Below are positions 42,925-56,069 of a stretch of DNA of 64,000 nucleotides, piece by piece; position 1 is the stretch's first letter; each line of letters starts with the position of its first letter. Below the pieces are notes generated by a model. It was not told the origin of the DNA. It saw nothing but the letters and a program-made list of their open reading frames with translations, and searched no databases. Source of the stretch: Anaeramoeba flamelloides (Eukaryota > Metamonada > Anaeramoebidae). The position numbers and the translations under genes were made by a program. The stretch spans positions 4,662,001-4,726,000 of the forward strand of contig JANTQA010000042.1 of NCBI GenBank assembly GCA_027625915.1. The letters run 5' to 3'.

Positions 42925-44943
42925 TTATTTTTTGTATTTCATAACTTTTTGTAAAAATATTTGTGAAGAATTTTTCGAAGAAAAGTAAATTTGAACTTCT
43001 TTTTTATTATTGAGTTTCACATGAACAATATTTAACTTTTCAGTATCGATCGAGCATTGAGAAATCTCGTTAATTAGGATTTCCTTTAAAAGAGCTTTTT
43101 TCCTTTCGAATAGATTGAACAATAATTTTGATTTCTCGAGAATTAAAAAAATATTTTCGTTTTGCTTAACTCTCCATAGGAAGGATTTTTTCACTTGTAC
43201 CAAGAAATTATTATAAACGATTGAATGGCAAAAGGAAACATTATTCAATAAAAACAAAGAAATCTGTGGCCATGGTGTCAAAAACTTGAGAATTTTCCAC
43301 TTCTTCGGCAGCAAAATTGTAACAAGAAGCAAATTTTCGGGGCTGATCTGAATAACAATGTCATCAAAAAAGTAAACAAAGCTTTCATCTGTTTCGGTTA
43401 ATAACATAATTTTATTTTTTTTGATCATCATCTTGGCCTTGGTGGGGTTTTGCCCGCCATCGTTAATAATTTGCAGCGGGAATGAGATTTGGTTTTTTTT
43501 AATAATATTTTGAATGAAGTGTTGGCTTTTGAGTGATGTGGAAAAATCGGATCGTTCTTTTTCATTTTGAAATTTGATCAAGAATTTATTTTCGTTGATT
43601 CTTAATTCAGATAAACAGCTATCGTTTCGGGATAAATAGTTATTTACCTGTGCCGAATCAAATGTTATTTTTTGTTTATTCTTGAATGTTAATGAACATT
43701 TCCCACCACCAAACTTTATTTTAATGTTATTATTATTATCGTTATTATTGACATCATTGTTTATGATAACAATCTTGTCATTTTGTTTAATAATTTGGTT
43801 TTCCCGACCTGGAATATTTTTTACGTTGAATTTCCCCATTGTGTATGGATCCAATATGTTATTACTTTTGTTATAATGATTCCGGAATGCTTTTGCTTCT
43901 TCTAATGTGACAAATTCAATTCGGAAAGACTGGTTAAAATCGACCAAATGGATATCGACCATTGATGAATACTCCAAATATCTCGATATTATTATGGAAT
44001 CTAATTGAGTGATTAAATTCTCAAAATTTTTCGGGTCTATTGTTAATTTATTTCTTTCTAGTTTAATTAAAACTGTCGTAATAATTTCTCCATTATTTTT
44101 CAACAGAAAACCATGCAATTGTTTGTTTTCTTCGTGTTTCTGCTTCTTAAGTATGTCTATATTCTCTAGAAAATCATTATATTGGTCTTTGATATCAAAT
44201 TTGAATAAATATTGTTCCTTATTTGAAACTTTGAGATTTATTTTTAGTTTTCTTTTTTTATTAATTGTGATTTCCCGAACCTGTAAAGTTATATTTTCGT
44301 TAGAGTAATTTTTAAAACTGAGGCAATTATTTTCTAAAATTAAATATCTAAATTGTGGTTTAATTTTCTTATTTTTATTCGTGACAAGATAAACTAAAAA
44401 TTTTTTTCTATTTTGGTTTTCGTTATGGTTATTACTATTGTTGGTATTGATATTTTTTTGTTGATTGATCCCCTCTTTTGTTAATTTGTCTGGATAATTT
44501 TGGTCAAGTGGCCCCGTCATGAATCTTCCATTTCGGAGTTGGTTTTGGTTTTCTATTTCATCAAGTTCTTTTTTATTGCTGTTTCCATTTGTTATTTCAT
44601 CGCTACTGTAATCTGATTCTGACTCAGATACTAAATAATCGGGATGCTCTTCTACCCACTTCTCAATCATTTGCTTGACTAAATAATTAGGCGCCAACTC
44701 TTCTATCTTTAATGGTTTGCGAGTAAACGGACAATTGCCACCTCTGTTAATATGCTCGGTTATAGCTACCCTTTCAAAAGTATGACCATGCTTTGTTGTA
44801 ACAGGGTCCCTCAACAGTTCGTGAGTAATCGGACAAAAGTATATTTCTGGTGGTTCGATTTGTCCTGTGTTGTTTCCTTTTTCATCTTCATTTTTTCCAT
44901 CTTTCTCTTGGATATTATTATTATAATAATTATAATTATTATA

Positions 44944-45027
<84 letters not shown>

Positions 45028-47856
45028 ATTATCGAACTGTGAATTTTTATTGTTCTTTTGTGGATAGAAATTTCTATTTACATCTTTTTCTAAAATATTA
45101 TTTAATTGGCCAGTTTCAATTTTTTGATTATTTTCCTTGCTATTATTGCTTTGTAGTTTTAATTTTGCTCTATTTAAATCAAAAAACAATTTATTAATAC
45201 CATTATTATTATTATTGTTTTGATGAATATCACCAGTATTGACAAGATTATTATTATTATTAATATTATTTTCTTGCTTAAAAGATAAAATATATTGTTG
45301 TTTTGGCTGAAGAGTTAGATTGGTGTTTTTTTCGCTTTGTGAATTACTTATTTTACTATTTGAGCTGTCCCTTTTAATTGGTTGTTGACTAAAATTTTGA
45401 ATAATAAAAGGTTTGGCACTATTTTGAGTTATGTGGTTATTTTTAAATTTTTGTTGAGGAATATCAGAATTGTAGAGAACTTGGTTTGGTTTTGGATCAT
45501 TTTTCCTAAAGATTAAAGGAGAATTTGTTTTTGTTATATTATTGAGACTTTGTTTGGAGTTGCTTTCTATTTTATTTTGGGTTTGGCTTGTGGATGTAAT
45601 TGGTTTGGGTTCATTTTTCTTAAAGATCAAAGGTGAATTTGTTTTTCCATTCTCATCATTAATGTTAACCATTTTATTTTGGTTGGAGTATGGATTTGGT
45701 TTGTTTTTCCTAAAGATTAAAGGAGAGTTTGACTTTGTTGTATTATTGCTGCCTTGTTTGGGGTTTTTATCTATTTTATTTTGGGTTTGGCTTGTATATG
45801 TAATTGGTTTGGGTTCATTTTTCTTAAATATTAAAGGAGAATTTGTTTTTGTTATATTATTACTAGTTTGTTTGGGACTGCTGCCCATTTTGTTTTGGTT
45901 TTGATTTAGAATTGGTTCTTTTTTCTGAAAGATTAAGGGGGAATATGTATTTCCATTCTCGTTCTGAGTGTTAACTATTTTATTTTGGTTTGAATATGGA
46001 TTCGGTTCGTTTTTCCTAAAGAATAAAGGTGAGTTTGATTTTGTTAAATTATTGTGGCTCTGTTTGGGGTTGTTGTCTATCTTATTTTGGTTTTGGCTTG
46101 GTTTTGGTTCGTTTTTCCTAAAGATCAAAGGTGAATTTGTTTTTGTTATATTATTGCTGCTTTGCTGGGGGTTATTGTCTATTTTATTTTGGTTTTGGGA
46201 GAGATTGGGCTGAGGTTTATTTTGTTTGAAGATTAACATGGAATTTGTTTTTGTTATATTATTGCTGCCTTGTTTGGAATTGTTGGCTATTTTATTTTGA
46301 GTTTGGTTTTGATTCGGATTTGGATTATTTTTCCTAAAGATCAAAGGAGAATTTGATTTTTTTATATTATTGTTGTTTTGCTGGGGGTTATTGTCTATTT
46401 TGTTTTGGCTTTGGTAGAGGTTTTGATTAGGTTCATTTTTCCTAAAGATTAAGGGAGAATTTGATTTTTTTATATTATTGTTGCTTTGTTTGGTACTGTT
46501 GGCTATTTTATTTTGAGTTTGGTTTTGATTCGGATTTGGATTATTTTTCCTAAAGATCAAAGGCGATAGTGAATTTCTGTTATTATTATCTTCAGTTTTT
46601 CTCAAACTTTCCTCTTTGAATTGCTTTTCATTATTATGAACCAACTCTTGACTCTTCTTTTCTTGAAAGTTTAAAACTGAAGACTTATTCACTCCAAAAG
46701 CCCCAGTTTTTCCTGTCTTAATTTGGTTATGGTTTTGGTTTTGGTTTTGGTTTTTCCTAAAGATCAGAGGTGACTTTGATTTTGTTATATTATTGTTACT
46801 CTGTTTGGTATTGTTGTCTATTTTATTTTGGTTTTGGTAGGGGTTTTGATTTTGTTCTGGTTGTTTTTTCCTAAAGATTAAAGGTGGCTTTGAGATTGTT
46901 ACATTACTGTTGCTTTGCTGGGGGTTATTGTCTATTTTATTTTGGTTTTGGTTTTGGCTTTGGGTTGAATTGGGCTCTTTTTGTTTAAAGATTAAAGGAG
47001 AATTTGTTTTTGTTACATTACTGCTAGTTTGTTTGGAGTTGCTTTCTATTTTATTTTGAGTTTGGTTTTCATTTGGATTTGGTTCGTTTTTCCTAAAGAA
47101 TAGAGGTGAGTTTGATTTTGTTATATTATTGTTGCTTTGGTTGGGTTTGTTGCTGTCCATTTTATTTTGGTTTTGGTTTTGTCTTAGTAATTGGTTTTGG
47201 TTTTTTTTCCTAAAGACTAAAGGCGATTTTGTTTTCCCATTCCTAGTCTCATTCTCATTTTCGATTTGTGTTGTAATCTCTGCACTTTCTTTTTCTGCAA
47301 AATTTTGATCAACTTTTACAAACGATGAGACCATTTGTTGTTTTGGATCGTTTTTTTTCAATTGATCTTGGTTTCGATCCTTAAAATTCCTTTGATCCTT
47401 TTCGAATTCAGAATCAGAACGAGAATCAATCTTTAAAGAAAAATCGGAGCTGGACTCAGAAAAAGAATTGGAAATAGAACCTATTAGCTTTGGTTGAAGT
47501 GGTTTCTTCAAAATGGTATTTTTGTCCTGAATTGAAGTGCTTTTTGCTTGTGTTGATTTGCCTTTCTGTGAGAAAAAAATTGTATTTGCCTTCGTTTGTT
47601 TAATTTGTTCTTCGAGTGATTCCTTAGTTATTGCTCGGATCGTCTCTTCCCTTTTTAACACTGAGCGAATTAGATCGCCTTTATAAAGAAGTGCATGGTT
47701 CATCATTAGTAAAGCCTCAATCTTGGTGGAATCAAAAATATTACGAACCTGGATTTCTTTCATAAGATCACTTATCGTCATCTTTTCAGGCGAAAGAACA
47801 GGAATTACTAATTTATAGTACCCAACAATTGCATAGATTTTAAATGGTTGAGTCAT
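42925..47856 (-). CDS. Large U-box protein with PLIFRKN repeats and PH-like C-terminal region
   Basis: This single-exon 1,643-residue protein starts at ATG 47856. Residues 1-75 (YAIVGYYKLVIPVLSPEKM through ALLYKGDLIRSVL) look like a ubiquitin-like fold, an inference from pattern. Residues about 210-785 hold about 16 imperfect copies of a 30-38-residue unit built on NSPLIFRKNEP, then Asn/Gln-rich spacer, QNKIDNNPKQS and NNITK. A poly-Asn run encoded by AAT follows (DNA 44927-45030). The U-box (about 1002-1070) reads IYFCPITHELLRDPV, GHTFERVAI, CPFTRKPL and LAPNYLVKQMIEKW, the fold of E2-binding ubiquitin ligases. The C-terminal 550 residues contain about three to four PH-like stretches (for example HGFLLKNNGE...LVDFNQSFRIEFVTLEEAKAF). 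Probable E3 ligase; substrate unknown. Confidence 0.8.
44927..45030 (-). repeat. Coding (AAT)n microsatellite giving poly-Asn
   Basis: About 34 near-perfect ATT/AAT triplets lie within the U-box gene and encode one poly-Asn tract immediately before the U-box linker. Length polymorphism is likely. Confidence 0.9.
45475..47228 (-). repeat. About 16-copy coding repeat array in the U-box gene
   Basis: Each unit contains a hydrophobic-basic core PL(I/F/V)F(R/K)(K/Q)(N/K), followed by a Pro/Asn/Gln spacer, NKI(D/A/E) and a Ser/Asn-rich end. Unit length varies between 29 and 39 residues; one unit (around 46550-46720) carries an unrelated insert. The DNA units are similar enough to suggest expansion by unequal exchange, with purifying selection retaining the PLIF core. 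Confidence 0.85.
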
Positions 47857-50800
47857 TAAACAAATCAAGATTATTTTTTACAAACCTTGTCGATTTAAAA
47901 AAAATGATTTATGGCTGGTGGTTGTTGAAAAAATGTTACTCAAAATGGAAGTAGCCAAAAGAAGTGTTCTGTGTTTTTTTGACAGAACTAGGAACATTTT
48001 TCCAAAAATTTTGTCAAAAATATCGTTTTTGTTTTTGGAACTAAAAAACACAGAAGAAGTGAATTCATTTGAAATTTCACACAAACCAAAATAAGATTAC
48101 TCCTTTAATGTTTTTCATTTTCGAGAAATTGGAATAGGTGATAAATTTTTTCACAATACTCTAATGATTGCAAAAAAATTAATTATTCGTCAAGAAACCA
48201 CAAAGGAAGTTCATCAAAAAAAAGTTGAAAGAAATCCTCAAAACGAGAAATTCTTAGTCTTTCTTCTCATTTTGTTCAACAGTCTTTAATAGTCACTGTT
48301 GAACAATTGTTTTTTTCTTAGATTAAATACAGAAGAATGATAATGAACAGTTTTTTTAATCAAATTTTAACCTTTTTTTAACAAAAGTTTCAATACGAAT
48401 ATTTTTCAATTTTTTACACAGATTTATCTTCAATACTGAACCATGATCAAGGCTCTTGATTTTGTCGGCTAATTTTCTGGACTTAACTTGAAAAGTTGGA
48501 TAGTCTGTCTTGGAATAGTCTTTGTAACATTTCAATACTGTTATTTGAATTCGAAACAGGAAAAAATTTCACTTCCTTTTCCATATTTTGGATTACTACA
48601 TTGAGTTCTCAAAGGCTAGTTGTAAATTTGTGTCTTTACGACACTTGAAACAGGAATAATAAAATGAAGTGAAAATTTTCCCCATTTGAAATTCAAATAA
48701 CAGTAACCAATTGTAAAAAAGTCTTCCTTCTCCATCTTCCTTCTTTTTCTTTTACTTTTGCAATTAAAGATCACCAATGAAATAGAGGGAAATTCGTGTT
48801 TTCGATGTATTTTTTGGATCTTTTTTGTGCATAAAGTGCTTGTATTAACAACTACATTTTCTAGTTAAAATAGTGAAATAATTTATAAAAACACCCTTGT
48901 AAGAGTTTTGTAATCTCAGTAATATTTATACACTGAGAAATTTCTTTAAAAAAATTCAGAAATTTTCATTTTTTCTCACAATTTCAAAATTTTTACCTTG
49001 TTAGATCATGCCAAAATTTAATTTTAATATTTTAGAATTTCCATTTCAACTTTCTGAACTCACAATATTTGTTCTGGCTGTTCTATATATTTTTTACATT
49101 TTCTTTTACAAGTTTGAAATGTTCTCAAATTTGAACTTGCACTTGAAAATCCCAAAAAGCATTTTTTTTTTGCAATTATTTTTTTTTTATTTACAATTTT
49201 CCTTTTCGTGGATAAAGAAAGAAATAAACTCTGAGTGAAAAGGTAAAGATGAAAAAAAAAGTTTTATTTTTTTTTTTGTACAATTTCTTCAGAATGAAAA
49301 ATTCTTTTTGTGAGAAGTGAAAGTGAAATAGCATAATAACTCAACACCTATCTCAAGGGTGTGAACGTTGTCCTTAAACTCAAAATCCTAAATGAAAAGG
49401 AGAATATTCCAGAATTGAAAAAAGATATCATCAAAAGATTTTTTTTACCATTTAAACAGGCCTGCTCTAAATGAATTCTAAACCTACAACACATAAACTA
49501 ATGTTGAATATCAGTTAAAGTTCCCTAGAATTATATATCGACAGCTAAAGATACATTAAAATTTTTAACCAATAAAAATATTTAATTTTTTGTTTTTTCA
49601 AAATCTTTTTTTTTTAAATCACTTGAATTTTGTCAGTACTAGAAAAAAATGTGAAAATTTCAAAAAATTTACTATAATTTATCAAAAAAATTCAAATTTT
49701 ATATAAGGTCTAACGGTATGTTTGTTGAAGTATTGATAAAAGATCCAATTAATACCCGTTAGCATCCCAAATATACTAAAAGTATTCCAACCAGAATTTT
49801 TAATTTGAACTGTTATCAAAGGATTATAAGATATAGAAGTTATAAACAATTATCTAAGAAAGAAAAATTTATAATTAAAAATAGTACGTTACTTATAATA
49901 AAAAAATAACTTGAAAAAAATTTTTCAACATTGAGAATTTTTCTTTGGTTATTATGCTTTTATTTTTCCATCCAAATTTTGTAAAAAAAAATTTTTTTTT
50001 TTTTTTTTTTTGAAAAGTTTGTCTAGACATCAAAAAACTCTTATTTTTAATGATTAAAACACATCATACTTTACTATAATTTTTTTTTTTCCTTTTGCAC
50101 CCCAAAATTGCCTAAAATATTTAATTAAATGATTTGCTCATTATAAAAGTTATTTTGACATCACATAGAAAATTTTTTTTATCCACTGATTACTATTCAA
50201 TAACAATATCCATATTTGATTCTAAATAATCTAAAAACAAAAACAAATATAAATTAAATTTGAACAAAAAATCAGATTTTTTTTCATTATAAAATTTGGA
50301 AATTTTTTCAACAAAGATTTTTTTTTCAAATTTAAATTATTTGGTCAATAGTTCGAGTCAGATTATTATTTGATTTTTTATTTTATTTTTTACCATTGTT
50401 GAATTTTTGAATTTTTAAAATATAGATATAAAATAAACAATATTAATGAATTAATAAACTCTATATCATAACTTATTTTCCAAGATCTAGATTAATTTAG
50501 AAAGGATATTTTAAAATTTCACAAATATATTATTCAAATTTTTACCTATACCAAAATTCAAAAAAAAAATTCTTAGTTAAAAAGATTATTTTATTGTCTT
50601 TGAAAAATATTTAAGAGTTATTTTTTATTTTTTGTTAAATTTAGGGTTGATTATTTTATCTATTAAAAAAGTTTTTGTTTGTTTAATTCCAGTATTATAA
50701 ATGAAATTATTTTACCATTTTTTTTTTTGTTTTGTTTTTTTATTTTTAAGTATTTTCTATTGCTTAAATAAAAGTTTTAGAACAATATTCACATTCAACT

Positions 50801-52014
50801 TTTAATTTTGGCCTAAAGAAAATAATTTTCTTTTTCTCTTGATTGGATATTTATTGAAATTTTTTCTAAAAAAAAATGAAAATTTTTCAATAAATATATT
50901 TTTTATTGATTTTTTAATCATAAAATTAACAGTGTTTTTGGATTATTAATAAATCAATTTGTTGAGTTTTGAATTACTATTATTGTAATGAAATTACTGA
51001 TTTAAAAAATTAAAATAAAAATAAAAATCTTTAAAAAAAATGTAAAAATGAATAATAATTATTTTTTTTCCAATTACAAAAAAAAAATCAATAACATAAC
51101 TACTTTATCTTTGAACTATTTTGACTTTTTATTATAATAAAAATTTTGATTAAATACAAATAAGAAAATAAATATATTAGCACATCAGTATCATTTTAAA
51201 TCTAATTTAAAAAAAGTTGATGAATTTTAGGCAAATCCAGGTTACTAAGGGATATAAAAAAAAGGAAAATTAATAATCAAAATAAATTATTAAAAGGATA
51301 TGGATGTGGTTTTTTATTTTCAAATACTATAAAATACCCAACTCTGTTAAAATTTACTTACGAACTATAAAGAATGCATTCTGCGGAGCTAAGTCATGTC
51401 TTTTTGAGAAACACTCATATTAATTGTGAATGAAAGATGCAAAAAAAATTATTTGAAACTGTATTATATAAATTTCGAACTTTGTTAAAACATTTTAAAG
51501 AATGATATAACAGTACCTTTCATCCACTTTATAAATTATTTTGAATGTAACAAACTATTTTTTTATTTTTTTCTTTTTCTTTTTTTTTCATTTCGTTACT
51601 TTCAAGCTACTTAATCATCTTTGTTTGATTGGGAAAATTTTTTACTTGGCTTTTTAAAAACCCTTTTTTTAGTAAAGCTGAATCGAAATATTGTTCCAGT
51701 TCTTTTTAAACAAACAGTTTTTATGAAAAGTTTTAATTACTATTGTCCCACAATTGGATTGAAATTTTTTGGAATTAACAAATCCAAAAATGAGATTTCA
51801 ATTCAAAAGAAACTTGAAAAATGATTCTTATCAAGACTTTTTTTGTTGTTTGTTTTTTTTTATTTTATGTTTTATGCTATGTTGTGTTTTGTTTGATTTT
51901 TGTGAAAAATTAAAATTGATCTTTAGTAATTTGAAAAGAAAAAGAAGAAACTAATTGGTTATTCATCAAATAAAAAACTTTTATTATTTTTCTTCTTTTT
52001 TTTTTTTTTTTCCA
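47857..52014. other. Intergenic stretch, one MITE
   Basis: No conserved gene was recognised. It contains MITE family C copy 1 (48538-48703), a perfect 11-bp hairpin (48273-48305) and another at 50848-50898. Frames at 47878-48084, 49008-49238 and 51621-51954 are not supported by any motif. 49400-51600 is nearly featureless AT-rich DNA. Confidence 0.6.
48538..48703. mobile_element. MITE family C, TA-flanked copy
   Basis: The left end CTGTTATTTGAATTCGAAAC and right end TTTGAAATTCAAATAACAG are inverted copies, and similarity continues inward (GGAAAAAATTTCACTTCC and GAAGTGAAAATTTTCC). TA lies on both sides (48536-48537 and 48704-48705). 166 bp, non-coding. A diverged relative is at 18421-18590. 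Confidence 0.75.
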
Positions 52015-52371
52015 TTAATGTTTGAGTTTTTTATTTTGATCCAAAATCATTTGTGTATCAACATTTAAGACAGTTTTAATTAGAAGGTCTACAACTTGGT
52101 TTTGATTAACTTGTGCTTGTTTCCGTATTTTTTGGATTTCAATTTCTGTTTTTTTATTGTTTTCTTTTGTTTGTTCTTCTGTTGATCCTAACTTTTCTTT
52201 TTTATAATTTTCAAATTCCTTAAGTTTTTCATCACGTAAAAGTTTAATTTCTTGAATTGCTTCTACCTTAGCCGCATGCACTTTTTTGGTTCGGTACGCC
52301 TTTGCTTCTCGAATTTTTTTACTTGCTGTTTGTTCGGCTTGAAGTAATTTTTGGATCAGATCGTCGCTCAT
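52015..52371 (-). CDS. VMA10: V-type proton ATPase subunit G
   Basis: Subunit G pairs with subunit E to form the peripheral stalks of the V-ATPase, which acidifies endosomes and lysosomes. The 118-residue product matches the family length. It shows the N-terminal signature LIQKLLQAEQTASKKIREAK followed by KAAKVEAIQEI-like heptads (actual HAAKVEAIQEIKLLRDEK) and the family's LGS near the middle. It ends with a helical VVDLLIKTVLNV segment, as in other G subunits. It is predicted entirely alpha-helical, with no membrane span. It is a single exon, and the ATG at 52371 directly precedes the conserved start. Confidence 0.88.
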   Translation of the reverse strand: MSDDLIQKLLQAEQTASKKIREAKAYRTKKVHAAKVEAIQEIKLLRDEKLKEFENYKKEKLGSTEEQTKENNKKTEIEIQKIRKQAQVNQNQVVDLLIKTVLNVDTQMILDQNKKLKH

Positions 52372-55300
52372 TATGAAGGTAAAAACAAGATCAAAATTGT
52401 GAATTAAAAAAATGAATTAATCTTTCATAACATTTTGGAACTTTAACAAAGTGATGGTTTTTGATTAATATAGTAACACTGAATTTAAATGTTTAATAAA
52501 GTTGTAGTGGTTCTCCGTTTGCTGATAGTTAACATTATTTCTTTTTCTTCGAAAGATAAAAGGGTAATTATTTACTCGAGGATTCAATTAAACCCTGAGA
52601 CACAAAACTTCATTTTTCAACTTAAGAGAAAAGAGTTATCATTTTTAAAAGAATTCATTTTTTTCAATTAATTTCCCAACCAGAAGATATAATTCTTTTT
52701 TCTTTAGATTTTTAGGATCAAATTAGAAAAAGTAAAATTACCAAAACATTTTTGTTTTGTTTAAAATCTCACTTTTATTCATTTTTTGAGAGTTTGGTAT
52801 GAACAAAACAACTTTTAAAAATCTAATTTTATTTTTAAAATACAAGAAAAAATAATCAAAATATTGAATCCTTGAAGATCTGAAGAAATTGATCATTTAT
52901 TTTGATTCTCAAATATTTATCAAATTTCTTGAAATTTAAAAACTGGTAAATATTCTTTTTTTCAAATATTCAGAGTATACAAATAATAAAATTTTATTAT
53001 TAAAATCAGTTTTTTGGGGAATATTTATTTTTTTTTTAGTTTATTTGAATTATTAATTTGAATCTGTTTTATTTGTTTGAAAATATTTAAAAAATTGAGA
53101 AATTATACCAAAACTATATTAAACTTTTTTATCTTTGGGTTTTTAATAACTCACCTAAATAATTCAGATTGTGTTATTAATTATTGATTAAAAATAATCA
53201 AATTTTAAACTATTTATATAAGTTTTAAGTCAGTAGTATTTTTCAAAAATTATAATAAAATCTTGTTGAGATCTTGAAAAAAATTTTTTTTTGTATTTTT
53301 ATGTTTTGATTTAGAAATCGATGAGTTAACCTCATCTAAACAATTTATTAATTTGAGTCTATTTTTTGAACTCTAAAATTCACATATTTCCAATATAAAA
53401 CAAAAATAGTAACCAATTATTTTTATTAACAATCAAGTTCATTCTTGGAAATTTTAAACCTATATATTTTGTGTTTTATGTTAAATAGTCTTGATTTTGA
53501 TTGAAAATTTTTTCTTTGATATTTTTTTTTAATTAATATTTCAATTCATGTTTTAAATATCAGCCATTAGAATTAATTAGGGTATGAGTGGTTAAATAAA
53601 TGAAAATTTTGATAAAAGTTGAACAAAAGTTTCTCAATTAAATTGGGATCTATCAAGTAATTTTTTTTTATTCTTTTAGGTTTTAAAAAAAATGTTGTCT
53701 TAATTTTAAAAAAATGAAAAAAAAAATTTGTAAAACTTTTCAATTTTGAAAAAATTTTAAAACAAATTTTTTAGTCTTATTCACAAGAATTATTTAAACA
53801 ATATAAATCATTTTTATAGAAAAAAATTGATATTTGAATTTTGGGGATAAAATTAACAAATTACATAATTTCCGAATATCTTCAATAAAATTTAATTTTG
53901 AAAAAATATATTTTATCTTAGAACAAAAATACTATTTCTTGGTAAAATTTTTAAATTAATTTAAGATTTTTATGATTATAACTATCATTCTGGAATAATA
54001 TTATTGTTTTTCAATAGGTTGAAAAAAATCAATTTTTTTTCATTAAGAAAAAGAATTATCTCAAAAAAGAGAAAAAATCTTTAAATTATTATTCCTGGTA
54101 AAAAACAAAAGACTTGTTAGTATAATAATAGCGGAAATCGAAATAAACAGGGTAAAAAATTTTTATAATGTGAGAAATAAAATGAATTTATAACTTTTCT
54201 TTTTTCTGAAAAAATGGAAAAAAATAAATTGATCTCACAGAACAAAAATATTTTTGGGTTTCCTTTTCAATCAGAATTTTTTGACACTTGAAATATTCAA
54301 AATTTTTAAGTGGAATATATGGCCAATAACATATTTCAAAAATTTTCCCTGTTAGTGTAGAGCACTCAACCCTTAAGTTGATTTTCAATGGTTTTAAAAA
54401 AGTATTTTAGGAAAATTTTTCTCTGAATGATTTGGTTATTTCTTTTATATTTTTTTTATATTTTCTTCTTAAAAATACAAAAAATTGTTTTTGAACAGAT
54501 TGTTAAATAAAGAAATTCTATTTTTTTTAAAATTCAAAATAATTATTTTAACTTCTTTGAAATTAAGTAGATTTTTTCAACCACAATATTTTAAAACTTA
54601 GTAGTTTTATTTCAAAAACTATATTTTTGTAAACTTCCTTTACAGGTAATAAGATTTCTTTCTTCTTTCAAAGATAATACTATTTTTTTCGAATAATTTG
54701 AAAAGAATGTTGGATTTTAGACTTTGTTAGGAAAACTGAAAAAGGAGTTAAACTTTAAAATTTTTATTTACTAAAATCCCAGTATGGAAAATATCTTTAA
54801 AATTAAGCTATATCAAGTATTATAGCATTTATATTTTAATTTTATTATTCAAATGCCACATACAATTGTTTTTGAATTTGCTCTTCTATTTCCTAGACTA
54901 TACATTTTTAGTTTATTAGTTAATGGAAAAAAGTTAATCCAAAATTTGCCTTAAAGATCCAAAAACAGTAGTTACTTTTTAATAAACAAGTATGGAATAA
55001 CATTTTTAACATGTGTGTACTAAAATTCTTGACAAATAAATAAAAAATTCTTATCAAACATGTATATAAGTTTTGTTGATGGCTGTTTAAAGAAGAGTCT
55101 CTTTTTTTGTTTTAGTTTGTATTCTGAATAATTATCAGAAAGAACCTTCAAATTTCAAAAGTTTTCAAGTTTTAAGAATGAATTTGGTTATGAGATTAAT
55201 AATATTTTGTTTACTCTTTAGTCAATTAAAGCCTAACAATAATAAAATATTTTTTCCTCTCATCAATTTGTTACAAATTTTTACTTTTTTAAAAATTGAA

Positions 55301-55871
55301 TTGATTATATACAACCATTTTTTAGTCAAGGTTAGCAGTTTTATTTAAGTAATAGAACATATTCTATAAGTTTAATTCATTAATCTTCTCAAACTAAAAT
55401 TTTTATTATTTGATCAGAATATTTTTTCTAATTTTTCAAATTTTTTTTTTTTTTGTTTTTTGTTTTTTCTTTTTATATTTTTGTGTTTTTTTAAAGTAAT
55501 CAATTTGAAAAAAAAATGTTTGAAATTCCAAATTAACTTTAAGAAAATTGAGGCTTTATATGTTTTTGAATTTCATATACAAACAATTAAAAATATCTTA
55601 TTTTCATTAATTTTAATTTTCCAAATCAATTGAGAAATTTTGCATTAGATGTTCTAATGAAAGTGTAATAACACATTCCTTTTAACGTTTTATGTTTTTT
55701 TTTTGAAATTTATAGTTATTTATTTGATGTTTATCAACTCTTATCTGAAGTTTATTATTTCTTATATTTTGAAACTATATTATATTTGTGAATTCTAAAA
55801 AAAACGTGAATTTTTCATTTTTTTTTTGGTACTCGATGAGTTAAATGGAGTTTACTTTTGGATATTTTTTA

Positions 55872-56068
55872 CAGTCAGTTTTATTTTTAAAGTACAAACT
55901 TTCAAGAAAATTTAAATCACAAAATAAAATCTCAAATTAAAGTACAAAATTTGTTATTTTTTTTTCCACAAATTATTTTACTAGAATTTGAAATTAACTG
56001 TTTTAATTCAAAATAAATGTTCTATAAATTTTGTTGAAATTTTTTTATGTTAAAAGTGGAACTAGCTG
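55872..56068 (+). mobile_element. MITE family E, complete copy 2
   Basis: The left end CAGTCAGTTTTATTTTTAAA and right end TTAAAAGTGGAACTAGCTG are inverted copies. Internal sequence AAATCTCAAATTAAAG... ACAAAATTTGTTATT matches copy 1 at 41754-41946. TA flanks at 55870-55871 and 56069-56070. 197 bp; more diverged ends than copy 1, so older. Confidence 0.75.
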
Positions 56069-56069
56069 T

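Noticed and set aside
44752-46213. Plus-strand frames across the U-box gene
   Set aside because: They are shadows of the Asn and PLIFRKN repeats of the minus-strand gene.
48273-48305. Perfect 11-bp hairpin as a terminator or small-RNA gene
   Set aside because: The stem is short, there is no flanking context and no second copy; hairpins of this size are expected by chance in AT-rich DNA.
49008-49238. 76-codon hydrophobic frame
   Set aside because: Phe/Leu/Ile-rich with poly-T-derived residues and no recognisable domain.
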